DNA of 22,147 nucleotides, taken from NCBI GenBank assembly GCA_012963185.1, contig DTWD01000113.1, positions 1 to 22,147 of the forward strand, written 5' to 3'. Positions within the stretch are counted from its first letter, which is position 1. Each line of letters begins with the position of its first letter. The position numbers and the translations under genes were made by a program. The DNA is from Acidobacteriota bacterium (lineage in GTDB: Bacteria; Acidobacteriota; Vicinamibacteria; Vicinamibacterales; UBA8438). The notes under the pieces are model-generated. The model made no database searches. It was not told where the DNA came from and saw nothing but the letters and a program-made list of their open reading frames with translations. Shown here piece after piece: positions 14,439-21,386 of the stretch.

Positions 14439-16073
14439 CTATGAATTTCCAGCTGATTCTTTAGAGATAGTTCGTCGTCGTGCGTTTGCTCGTTCCGATT
14501 CAAGGCGTTCGAGTTCTACTTCCGAATGGTCAACAAACGACATTGCTTCTGCGATAGCGTTGTGACCTGCCTGGCCGGCAATTAATCGGTGCATCTTTTG
14601 ACAAACACGTCGGTACGCAGGATGCCCCTGCGGCGCAGTCCGCAGCTCAATGACGTGCATCGCCTCCCGGGCATTCATTTTCATATAGAAGCGGATACGG
14701 TATGCCATGGAGACAGCGTATTGTGCGGTTAGAGAGGTGTATCGATCCGTCAGAAGCTTGCAAAGATCAGATGCTTCGTCCATAACACGATTCCAGTCGC
14801 TCAGAGCCCCGATGTCTTCGACCGCCTCTGGTCTCGTATGGCCGTGAAGCGTGCTCAGGTCTTGCCAGTCGATCGTCAAAATCCGATGGCGCTGCAAGTC
14901 ACGAAATGCGCCGTAGTCGGAAAGTACATCGAATGCGTAGGTTGCGTGTTCGAAAGCCCGTCCTGGTCGGTGTCGACGATTGTGTCGGTTCCCGACATAA
15001 GTTCGGAGCACCTGGATTCGATCTGCTGTCGACATTGTTCTCGCTATGCGAAGGAGTTGACTATGTGACAGATTTGAACCGGTATAGAGTGCGGCTGCGA
15101 CTACTTTGATTTCGCCATCAGGATCGAAGTCGCTGAGAGTAACCTCTTCATTTTTCTCTTCGGAGGAAGAAGTTGTCAGTCTGCCAGTTAGTTCACGTGT
15201 CGCACGTTCGCAGTTCGCGAGATAGTTACTCCAACGGACGCCGCGGTTTTCCCGGTCAACGCGTTGCAGAAATGCGGGAATTACCTTTCTCAGTTCTGGC
15301 AACATAAGTGTCGCCACTTCGCGAACTTCAGAGAGGGGATGCCCTTGCATCTTGAGTAGGAGTGCCTCGTATGCCTGTCCCGATCCGTAGACACCGACAT
15401 TTGAGCGGGTTGCGGCCGGTAGTAGCCCTCGCAATGTGTCTAAGGCTTTAGCACGGATAACAGCTTTGTAAACACTATCTGGGTCGCCTGTCGTTTGCGG
15501 ATGTCGTTCACGAAAATATTGCTGCGCAGATTCAATCCATTTCGTATAAATCTCAAAAGCTCGATCCAGTGTCGTTTTAAAATTTGAGTAGTCAGCCTCA
15601 CTTGTGATTTCGCTAGGGATGACGTATTTCCACTGGTTATTAGGGCGGTCAGTGTAGGGCACGTATCGAGTCGATTGCTCAAGGTAGGCCATTAGCCGAC
15701 CGCGTTCTAGGATTTTGGTGAGAACATTAGAAATTCCTTCACACGCGATGTGGGCGCCACCGAGCTGAGAGACGGAATCATCACCGTATTCGTTAAAAAC
15801 GCGACTATAGAGGCGTTCAGCTCGGTCTTCACCAGGTCCCCGACGGTCGTGCTTTTTCCCTACGTCAGTAACAGTACCGAGAAATTCATCGAGAAACAGT
15901 CGACGGACTGATTTTGCAGAGCGTGAGTACCTTGCAAACAGGGCCCCTTTGACGACCTCAGGAAGGTTCGTCAATACAAAAACAGGGCTATTAGCATTGC
16001 CAAAATACGGTTCAAGCGCGGTTTGTTCTTCTTGAGTAAAGAGTTCTGTGGGAGCAACGACGGGAGAACGCAC
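14439..16073 (-). CDS. Tandem ThyX-like protein (FAD-dependent thymidylate synthase family, two degenerate repeats)
   Basis: A 544-residue protein made of two ThyX-like halves. ThyX enzymes make dTMP from dUMP with FAD and methylenetetrahydrofolate; the usual subunit is about 220-270 residues with signature R-H-R-X2-S-X-N-E-X-S-X-R. The first half has RGRLMAYLEQSTR (about residues 124-136): it keeps both Arg, the Glu, the second Ser and the last Arg, but loses His, the first Ser and Asn. The second half has RHRILTIDWQDLS (about 395-407): it keeps only the RHR. C-terminal ThyX-like helices are visible in both halves (LLPAATRSNVGVYGSGQAYEALL; YMKMNAREAMHVIELRTAPQG). GTG 16073 is chosen because upstream starts, up to 16187, overlap the conserved start of the divergent thioesterase. 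Whether it makes dTMP is unproven. Confidence 0.85.
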   Translation of the reverse strand: MRSPVVAPTELFTQEEQTALEPYFGNANSPVFVLTNLPEVVKGALFARYSRSAKSVRRLFLDEFLGTVTDVGKKHDRRGPGEDRAERLYSRVFNEYGDDSVSQLGGAHIACEGISNVLTKILERGRLMAYLEQSTRYVPYTDRPNNQWKYVIPSEITSEADYSNFKTTLDRAFEIYTKWIESAQQYFRERHPQTTGDPDSVYKAVIRAKALDTLRGLLPAATRSNVGVYGSGQAYEALLLKMQGHPLSEVREVATLMLPELRKVIPAFLQRVDRENRGVRWSNYLANCERATRELTGRLTTSSSEEKNEEVTLSDFDPDGEIKVVAAALYTGSNLSHSQLLRIARTMSTADRIQVLRTYVGNRHNRRHRPGRAFEHATYAFDVLSDYGAFRDLQRHRILTIDWQDLSTLHGHTRPEAVEDIGALSDWNRVMDEASDLCKLLTDRYTSLTAQYAVSMAYRIRFYMKMNAREAMHVIELRTAPQGHPAYRRVCQKMHRLIAGQAGHNAIAEAMSFVDHSEVELERLESERANARRRTISKESAGNS

Positions 16074-16077
16074 ACGA

Positions 16078-16084
16078 TATAATA
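16078..16084. promoter_or_regulatory. Shared divergent leaderless promoter core for ThyX-like and thioesterase genes
   Basis: TATAATA contains TATAAT on the plus strand (16078-16083), exactly five bases before the thioesterase GTG at 16089. It also contains TATTAT on the minus strand (16084 to 16079), exactly five bases before the ThyX-like GTG at 16073. Only 15 bases separate the two start codons, so neither transcript can have a normal leader or Shine-Dalgarno sequence. The symmetric layout strongly suggests one bidirectional -10 core. Confidence 0.6.
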
Positions 16085-16088
16085 CGAC

Positions 16089-16517
16089 GTGCTTCCGAAT
16101 TTTTCCCACCGCATTGAGGTGCGTTTTCGTGATTGTGACGCGATGGGACACGTCAATAACGCCGTTTACTTCACTTACTTTGAACAAGCGAGAATTATGA
16201 TGGCGGATACCTTGGGCTTACGCCGTTCGCTCGAAGACACTGGTCTCGGACTTATCCTCGCCCATGCATCGTGTGACTACAAGGCACAAGTGTTGTTTGG
16301 TGACGTCATTGATGTCCGGGTGGCTGTTACAGCGATCGGGCGGTCTAGTTTCACTGGTGAGTACGAAATACGGCGAGTCAAGGACGATAGTGTTGTTGCG
16401 ACTGGTAAATCGATTCAAGTTGTTTTTGACTACGCGACTGGAAAGGCAATTTCGATCCCTGATGTTTTTCGGGAGAAATTGGAAGCTATCGAGACGGGAA
16501 CCGCAGTTACCTCGTGA
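16089..16517 (+). CDS. Acyl-CoA thioesterase, 4HBT/YbgC hotdog family
   Basis: A 142-residue single-hotdog thioesterase that probably hydrolyses acyl-CoA substrates in the cytoplasm. The N-terminal signature VRFRDCDAMGHVNNAVYFTYFEQAR (about residues 11-35) has the catalytic Asp (D17) and the conserved GHVNN turn of the 4-hydroxybenzoyl-CoA thioesterase/YbgC group. Substrate chain length cannot be predicted. GTG 16089 is the only start giving the complete motif, and it lies five bases after a TATAAT hexamer. It is the first gene of a plus-strand run; its stop overlaps the next gene's GTG in GTGA (16514-16517), indicating coupling with the metallo-beta-lactamase-fold protein. Confidence 0.92.
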   Translation: MLPNFSHRIEVRFRDCDAMGHVNNAVYFTYFEQARIMMADTLGLRRSLEDTGLGLILAHASCDYKAQVLFGDVIDVRVAVTAIGRSSFTGEYEIRRVKDDSVVATGKSIQVVFDYATGKAISIPDVFREKLEAIETGTAVTS

Positions 16518-17332
16518 ACATTACTCTCGTTCCAGGCTTTAATCCTGGTTCGTACACGGGCGCCGGGAACAACACGTATCTGATCCAAACAGAAACGGGC
16601 GATGGTGTCGCATTGATCGATGCTGGGACTGGTGATCAGCGTCACGTCCGTGCGGTCCTTAAGTCGCTGTCTCAGAAGACACTGGACCGTGTGTTAATTA
16701 CACATGGTCACTCCGACCATATCACTGGAGTGTCAGCACTGTTGTCTGAGTGGCCTAGTGTAGAGTTTTTGAAAATGCCATGGTCGGCAAGTGACGAACG
16801 ATATCCAGTTGATTGGAAACCGTTGACAGAAGGTGATGAAGTCGTGGTCGGATCAGACGTGTTGAAGGTTCTGCACACCCCTGGTCACTCACCAGATCAT
16901 CTCTGTTTTTATTGTGAGAACGAGGGCGTGTTGTTCTGTGGTGACCTCTTGGTCAAAGGTTCAACGGTGGTAATTCCAGCCAATCATGGAGGAAACTTAG
17001 TGCAGTACCTTGCGTCGCTTCGGCGGATTCGTGATTTGAATCCTTCCCGTGTGTTACCGGCTCATGGTGGAGAGATCGATGATGTTGTGGGCTTGATTGG
17101 TCAGTACTTGGAGCACCGGCGTCGCCGTGATGATGAAATACTTGCTGCGCTTAGGAAGGCTGGAGGAACAGCGAAGAGTTCGGACGTCGTGGCCGTTGTT
17201 TACGAAGGTCTTGGTGATGACCTGAAGCAGGCGGCTTGTGAAACGGTGCTGGCACATCTAGATAAACTCGAGACGGAAGGTCGTGTTTGCAAACGACCAG
17301 ACCAGGACGTTGACTTATGGGAGTGTAAGTAA
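16514..17332 (+). CDS. Metallo-beta-lactamase-fold hydrolase, LACTB2-like
   Basis: A 272-residue binuclear-metal hydrolase. Metal-binding motifs are THGHSDH (H64, H66, D68, H69), HTPGHS (H125), FCGDLL (D144) and LPAHGG (H184), a complete MBL-fold set. The C-terminal ~70 residues (DDEILAALRKAGGTAKSSDV... to LETEGRVCKR) look like the winged-helix extension of LACTB2-type proteins, some of which are endoribonucleases; others in the wider superfamily act on thioesters. GTG 16514 makes a 4-base overlap with the thioesterase stop, so the two are translationally coupled and may share a thioester-related role, but this is inference. The N-terminal NNTYLIQTETGDGVALIDAG strand pair is typical. Confidence 0.93.
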   Translation: MNITLVPGFNPGSYTGAGNNTYLIQTETGDGVALIDAGTGDQRHVRAVLKSLSQKTLDRVLITHGHSDHITGVSALLSEWPSVEFLKMPWSASDERYPVDWKPLTEGDEVVVGSDVLKVLHTPGHSPDHLCFYCENEGVLFCGDLLVKGSTVVIPANHGGNLVQYLASLRRIRDLNPSRVLPAHGGEIDDVVGLIGQYLEHRRRRDDEILAALRKAGGTAKSSDVVAVVYEGLGDDLKQAACETVLAHLDKLETEGRVCKRPDQDVDLWECK

Positions 17333-17355
17333 CCCGGATCTTGGGCGAGACAACT

Positions 17356-17361
17356 TACAAT
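17356..17361 (+). promoter_or_regulatory. Candidate leaderless -10 element for the sulfurtransferase gene
   Basis: TACAAT (5 of 6 to TATAAT) lies six bases before the ATG at 17368. It would give a leaderless transcript from inside the plus-strand gene run and would make the upstream in-frame TTG at 17341 the wrong start. No -35 box is evident. Confidence 0.45.
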
Positions 17362-17367
17362 GAATCT

Positions 17368-18252
17368 ATGGCAGAGAATAGGAAAGGGTATGTCAACCCG
17401 CAGCTTTTGATCGGTCCGAACGAGCTAGCTGGACGTCTTGGCGTGCCTAGCGGGTCAGCGACTAGCCGGCCATTGAAATTAGATGCAAGCACACCGATTC
17501 TGATCGATTTACGACCGGCTGAAGTATTTGCGACCGGTCATATTCCTGGTGCTGTTCATCTCGATCTTTTTGGTTTAAGTCTCGTCAATACGGATTCGGC
17601 GCCACTGGAAGCCTTTCTGTGGATCATTGCTCATCTTTTGACCACGCGCGGTGTTGACGGCCGCCGCACGGTTGTGGTCTATGACGACCAATCCGGTATC
17701 AGAGCCGCCAGAGCCTTCTGGTTTCTTGAATTATTTGGGCATCAAGACGTCCGCGTTTTGGATGGTGGTGTCGGTGCGTGGGAACGAGACGGTTTTTTTA
17801 CGACAACCGAGGCGACGGTTCCGAACAAAGCGAGCTGGGACGTTGGTCGTGTTGATGCTCGGCTCGCGACGTGGCGTGATTTACAAGAAAGACTGGGGCA
17901 GTCAGAAGTTGTCATCCTCGATACACGGAGTGACGGTGAATACTGTGGGACGACAGTCCGCGCAAAGCGGGGAGGTGCTGTTCCAGGCGCGGTACACGTC
18001 GAATGGACGAATAATTTGGATTCACATGGTGAGTTTAAGTCCGCATCAGAGCTGGTCGCATTGTACGAAGCAGCTGGTGTTACTGCAGAGAAAGAAGTCG
18101 TGTCGTACTGCCAGGGGGGCTATCGTGCGGCGCACAGTTATCTGGCTCTTCGCTTGATCGGCTACCCTCGTATTCGGAACTATATCGGGTCATGGAAAGA
18201 ATGGGGTGACCGGGAAGATTTGCCGGTTGAAATTCCCGGGAAGAGCTCGTAA
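17368..18252 (+). CDS. Sulfurtransferase with two rhodanese domains
   Basis: A 294-residue tandem rhodanese protein, similar in layout to thiosulfate or 3-mercaptopyruvate sulfurtransferases (SseA type). The N-terminal domain (ILIDLRPAEVFATGHIPGAVHLD ... DGGVGAW) has Asp-Asp where an active cysteine would be (VVYDDQSGIRA), as usual for the inactive half. The C-terminal domain has the persulfide loop SYCQGGYRA with the catalytic cysteine at about residue 248. The CQGGYRA loop differs from both the CG[ST]GVTA loop of mercaptopyruvate and the CRKGVTA loop of thiosulfate sulfurtransferases, so the donor is not assigned. ATG 17368 is preferred to TTG 17341 (nine residues longer). It lies between the MBL-fold and M20 genes on the same strand. 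Confidence 0.92.
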   Translation: MAENRKGYVNPQLLIGPNELAGRLGVPSGSATSRPLKLDASTPILIDLRPAEVFATGHIPGAVHLDLFGLSLVNTDSAPLEAFLWIIAHLLTTRGVDGRRTVVVYDDQSGIRAARAFWFLELFGHQDVRVLDGGVGAWERDGFFTTTEATVPNKASWDVGRVDARLATWRDLQERLGQSEVVILDTRSDGEYCGTTVRAKRGGAVPGAVHVEWTNNLDSHGEFKSASELVALYEAAGVTAEKEVVSYCQGGYRAAHSYLALRLIGYPRIRNYIGSWKEWGDREDLPVEIPGKSS

Positions 18253-18266
18253 GAAGCGGTTTGTAC

Positions 18267-19637
18267 ATGGATAGCGTTGTCGACTTTATCAATGTCAATC
18301 GTGATCGATATATCGACGAACTCAAAGAATATCTGTCGATCCCTAGTATTAGTGCACTTCCAGACTACGCGCCAGAAGTTATCCGGTGTGCCGAGTGGAC
18401 AGCCGATGAACTAAGACGTGTGGGTCTCGAAAACGTGCGTCTTGTTGAAACCGAAGGCTATCCGGTTGTCTGCGCCGAGTGGCTTCATGCTGGAGAGGCG
18501 CCGACGATTATCTTCTATGGCCATTATGATGTGCAGCCCGTTGATCCGCTCGATAAGTGGGAAACGCCACCATTTGCCGCGACGGTTCGATCCGGGGAGC
18601 TATACGCTCGTGGTGCCGTCGATGATAAAGGGCAAATCTTTATGCACTTCAAGGCAATTGAAGCCTGCATCAAGCAAAAAGGTCTGCTTCCAGTCAATAT
18701 CAAGCTGATTCTTGAAGGAGAAGAAGAGGTCGGGAGTGAGAACCTGGATTCTTTTCTTCGGGACCATTCAAGTGAATATTCGGCTGATGTGTTGGTCATT
18801 TCGGATACGCCGATGTTTGACCGTGGTGTTCCGTCCCTTTGTTACGGCCTTCGAGGATTGACCTACTGCCAGATCGATCTTCGGGGCACCACGTCCGATC
18901 TTCACTCGGGGTCCTTTGGTGGAGCTGTTGCTAATCCGGCCTTTGTTTTGACCCAACTTTTAGCGCAGATGAAAGATCGGAGTGGCCGGATTAAGATTCC
19001 TAGCTTTTATGATGATGTACTACCGCTGAGAGATGAAGAGCGTGCCGAGTATGCTCGGCTGCCGTTTAATGAACGGCGATTTTGCGAAGAACTTGGTTCC
19101 CCGAAACTCTTTGGTGAAAAGGGTTTTACGACACTCGAGCGCATGTGGGCCCGTCCGACGTTCGAGGTCAACGGGTTATATTCTGGATTTACGGAAGAAG
19201 GTGCCAAAACGGTTATACCCGCAGTCGCGATGGCTAAGGTCAGTATGCGTTTGGTTCCAGATCAGAATCCTGAGAGGGTCGGGGATCTATTCGAGGCTTA
19301 CGTTAGAAAGGTTGCGCCGAGAACAGTAGATGTATCTGTGACACGGATGCACACGGGGAAACCGTGGATGACTGATTTTGCCAACCCATTTGTGCAGGCT
19401 GCCGGGCGAGCGATTGAGCGGGGCTTTGGCCGGAAACCGGTGTTTAATCGCGAAGGAGGATCGATTCCGGTAATTGCAAGCTTTGAGGAAAGACTTGGAC
19501 TGCCAGCGGTATTGTTCGGGATTGGCCTTCCTGATGAAAATGCACATGCGCCAAATGAAAAACTTGATCTAGATAATTTTCATCGTGGGGTTATATCGGT
19601 GGCAGCGTTGTACGAAGAAATCGGTGCGTTAAGGTAG
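18267..19637 (+). CDS. M20-family metallopeptidase (dipeptidase, carnosinase/CNDP-like)
   Basis: A 456-residue zinc-type dipeptidase or aminoacylase of the M20 family. Metal and catalytic motifs are in order: FYGHYDVQP (His ligand), ARGAVDDKGQ (bridging Asp), LEGEEEVGSEN (catalytic Glu and Glu ligand), VISDTPMF (Asp ligand), and the late DENAHAPNE (His ligand). The lid or dimerisation domain lies between about residues 190 and 360, beginning GLRGLTYCQIDLRGTTSDLHSG. No signal peptide, so probably cytoplasmic. ATG 18267 is preferred over the in-frame TTG at 18261. It follows the sulfurtransferase by 14 bases and is the last gene of the run. Substrate is unknown: dipeptides are the most likely. 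Confidence 0.94.
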   Translation: MDSVVDFINVNRDRYIDELKEYLSIPSISALPDYAPEVIRCAEWTADELRRVGLENVRLVETEGYPVVCAEWLHAGEAPTIIFYGHYDVQPVDPLDKWETPPFAATVRSGELYARGAVDDKGQIFMHFKAIEACIKQKGLLPVNIKLILEGEEEVGSENLDSFLRDHSSEYSADVLVISDTPMFDRGVPSLCYGLRGLTYCQIDLRGTTSDLHSGSFGGAVANPAFVLTQLLAQMKDRSGRIKIPSFYDDVLPLRDEERAEYARLPFNERRFCEELGSPKLFGEKGFTTLERMWARPTFEVNGLYSGFTEEGAKTVIPAVAMAKVSMRLVPDQNPERVGDLFEAYVRKVAPRTVDVSVTRMHTGKPWMTDFANPFVQAAGRAIERGFGRKPVFNREGGSIPVIASFEERLGLPAVLFGIGLPDENAHAPNEKLDLDNFHRGVISVAALYEEIGALR

Positions 19638-19721
19638 CGTACGAGTGGTATTGTTGTGACAGATACGTTGTGTTGGTTTCCACGAATTATTTGAACGGTT
19701 AGTCAGAGAGCGATCTCGATT

Positions 19722-19734
19722 GGCGACCGTCGCC
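19722..19734. repeat. Perfect short palindrome next to the SirB1-type gene stop
   Basis: GGCGAC-C-GTCGCC lies two bases beyond the stop codon of the minus-strand SirB1-type gene, in the 99-base gap between convergent genes. As RNA it would form a five-pair GC-rich stem with a three-base loop. It could aid 3'-end formation, but no T-run follows in the minus-strand direction. Confidence 0.35.
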
Positions 19735-19736
19735 TC

Positions 19737-20651
19737 CTAGTTGAAGCTGGCGACGCGGCGGCGTAGAGCTTTTACATGTTCCCAGATTTCTGCGTGCTCG
19801 CTTATTTCTTCCGTCTCTCCGTGGTTATCGATTTTTTCGGGCGCTCTTATCATTTCTTTGCTCGCGGTGAATCGAAGATAGGCTTCCAGATCTCTTAAGG
19901 CCGCCGCATATCTATTTAAGTGGTATGCGAGAAGGCCTCGATCGCGCAGTTCTGTTATTGCGGACGGGTCGAGTCCTAGTAAAAGCTCGGTGATAGTGTG
20001 TGCCTGTGGAAACGACTTCATGTTGACATAAAGACGTTTAAGGTTGACGAGCATACGAACGAGTATTTGCGGTTTGGTTGCACGTGAGAGCAGATGTCGG
20101 TCAAAGGCTGCTTTCTCGCCAGAATGCTTTTGAAGTAAATCTCGACAGTCAGATTCCGAAAGCACTCCGCCTCCATGGAATGGATCAATGATGACCTCGG
20201 TATCATGAGAAAGTACAGCCTCAGGAGGCATTGGAACCTTGAGTAAGAAGTGACCGGGGAAATTTATGCCATGTATTTCAACGCCCGCGCGCCTTGCGAC
20301 TTCGATGTAGACGATCGATAAACTGATGGGAATGCCAGTTCGTCTGTCCAGGACTTCATTTAGAAAACTGTTTCTCAGGTCCTCGTAATTGTTTTGATTT
20401 CCCGTAAAACCTTCTTGCTTGAATAGATAAGAGCTTATTTCCGTAATGCGTGACATAGGGTCTACGGTCTCGCCGAAAGCGGCGATACGTTCGGCGGCAG
20501 TGGCACCCATTTCATCAAGTTTCGCAAGGTACCGTGAAGTATCCAATTTTGGATACTCAAGTTTCGCGATGAACAGAGCGGCTGAGGCGAGCTCAGGTTC
20601 TGGAGTTGTCGCAATTTCCGTAAATCGATGGACAAAGTCTGGCGTGGTCAT
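19737..20651 (-). CDS. SirB1-family transglutaminase-like protein with TPR-like C-terminus
   Basis: A 304-residue protein of the SirB1 family (transglutaminase-like core type 2). Characteristic segments are LFKQEGFTGNQNNYEDLRNSFLNEVL, the RRTGIPISLSIVYIEVARRAGVEIHGINFPGHFLL stretch, and DPFHGGGVLSESDC. The Asn-rich YEDLRNSFLNEVLDRRTGIPIS block and the GHFLL His are always conserved; no catalytic Cys is evident where classical transglutaminases have it. The C-terminal ~90 residues (PQILVRMLVNLKRLYV... RYAAALRDLEAYLRF) are helical with tetratricopeptide-like character. The biochemical role of the family is not settled. It is the last gene of a minus-strand operon after the HAD phosphatase (22-base gap). 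ATG 20651. Confidence 0.9.
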   Translation of the reverse strand: MTTPDFVHRFTEIATTPEPELASAALFIAKLEYPKLDTSRYLAKLDEMGATAAERIAAFGETVDPMSRITEISSYLFKQEGFTGNQNNYEDLRNSFLNEVLDRRTGIPISLSIVYIEVARRAGVEIHGINFPGHFLLKVPMPPEAVLSHDTEVIIDPFHGGGVLSESDCRDLLQKHSGEKAAFDRHLLSRATKPQILVRMLVNLKRLYVNMKSFPQAHTITELLLGLDPSAITELRDRGLLAYHLNRYAAALRDLEAYLRFTASKEMIRAPEKIDNHGETEEISEHAEIWEHVKALRRRVASFN

Positions 20652-20673
20652 AGTCTTCTATCAGTACAGCACA

Positions 20674-21381
20674 CTACGGCTTGTTACTGCTAGTTTGGCT
20701 ATTCTCAACGAGTGTTTCTAAGGTCTTGACGTCAATGTCATCTAGGCTCGGCACAATATGATTTGCGACCGTAAGTGTAGTTGCGGAGTACGTGGTGGTG
20801 ACGGCAATGCATGGAAGTCCGGCTGCATGGGCGGACTGAATTCCCCATAGGGAATCTTCGATGGCAACGAATCCATTGGGTGAGGGCGGACGTCCCATTG
20901 CTGTGCAGAGTAATTCGACGGCCAAACGATATGTATCCGGTTCCGGCTTAGAGTGTTCCACGTCATCGGCCGCGACGATCGTTGTGAAGTGCGAACGTAG
21001 CGACGATGCAAGCAAGAGGGTCTCAATTTCTTGATGGAGTGCTCCGGATGCGATTCCGAGTTCACAGGTTCCAGCAAGACGCTCGATGCAGTCTCGTGCT
21101 TCCGGAAAGATGACATTTTTACTTTCGACAAGTTGGGTATAGCGCTCACCTTTGAGAACGATTAAAGCGGATATCTCGTCTGGCGAGAGAGCGATGTGCT
21201 GGTCTTTCGCCAGATGAGTGAACACGCCTATATCGTCGTAACCGAGATACGTCGATTCGTACGCTTCTTTGGAAAGCGTCATTGGTGTTTGACCTAGTAC
21301 GTCTTGGTAGGCCTGTAGGTGTAGGGGTTCGGTATTCGCGATGACACCGTCGAAGTCAAAGATAATACCGAGACAAGGCAC
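20674..21381 (-). CDS. HAD-superfamily phosphatase (beta-phosphoglucomutase-like)
   Basis: A 235-residue HAD subfamily I hydrolase. Motif I is FDFDGVIANTEPLH with nucleophile D9 and acid/base D11; motif II is GIASGAL; motif III holds the lysine of SKPEPD; and motif IV is AIEDSLWG. A helical cap lies between motifs I and II. The layout resembles phosphoglycolate phosphatases and beta-phosphoglucomutases, but the cap residues that fix substrate are not conclusive. The start is GTG 21381, five bases after the stop of the DUF1684 gene, so the two are tightly co-transcribed and the HAD gene has no room for its own promoter. There is no recognisable Shine-Dalgarno sequence. It is followed by the SirB1-type gene. 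Confidence 0.93.
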   Translation of the reverse strand: MPCLGIIFDFDGVIANTEPLHLQAYQDVLGQTPMTLSKEAYESTYLGYDDIGVFTHLAKDQHIALSPDEISALIVLKGERYTQLVESKNVIFPEARDCIERLAGTCELGIASGALHQEIETLLLASSLRSHFTTIVAADDVEHSKPEPDTYRLAVELLCTAMGRPPSPNGFVAIEDSLWGIQSAHAAGLPCIAVTTTYSATTLTVANHIVPSLDDIDVKTLETLVENSQTSSNKP

Positions 21382-21386
21382 TGTTG

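Noticed and set aside
16074..16187. N-terminal extension of the ThyX-like protein by 38 residues from a start at 16187
   Set aside because: It overlaps the conserved first 33 codons of the thioesterase, and GTG 16073 has a matching -10 hexamer.
17341..17367. TTG start for the sulfurtransferase
   Set aside because: It adds nine residues with no family similarity, and a TACAAT hexamer lies between it and the better ATG at 17368.
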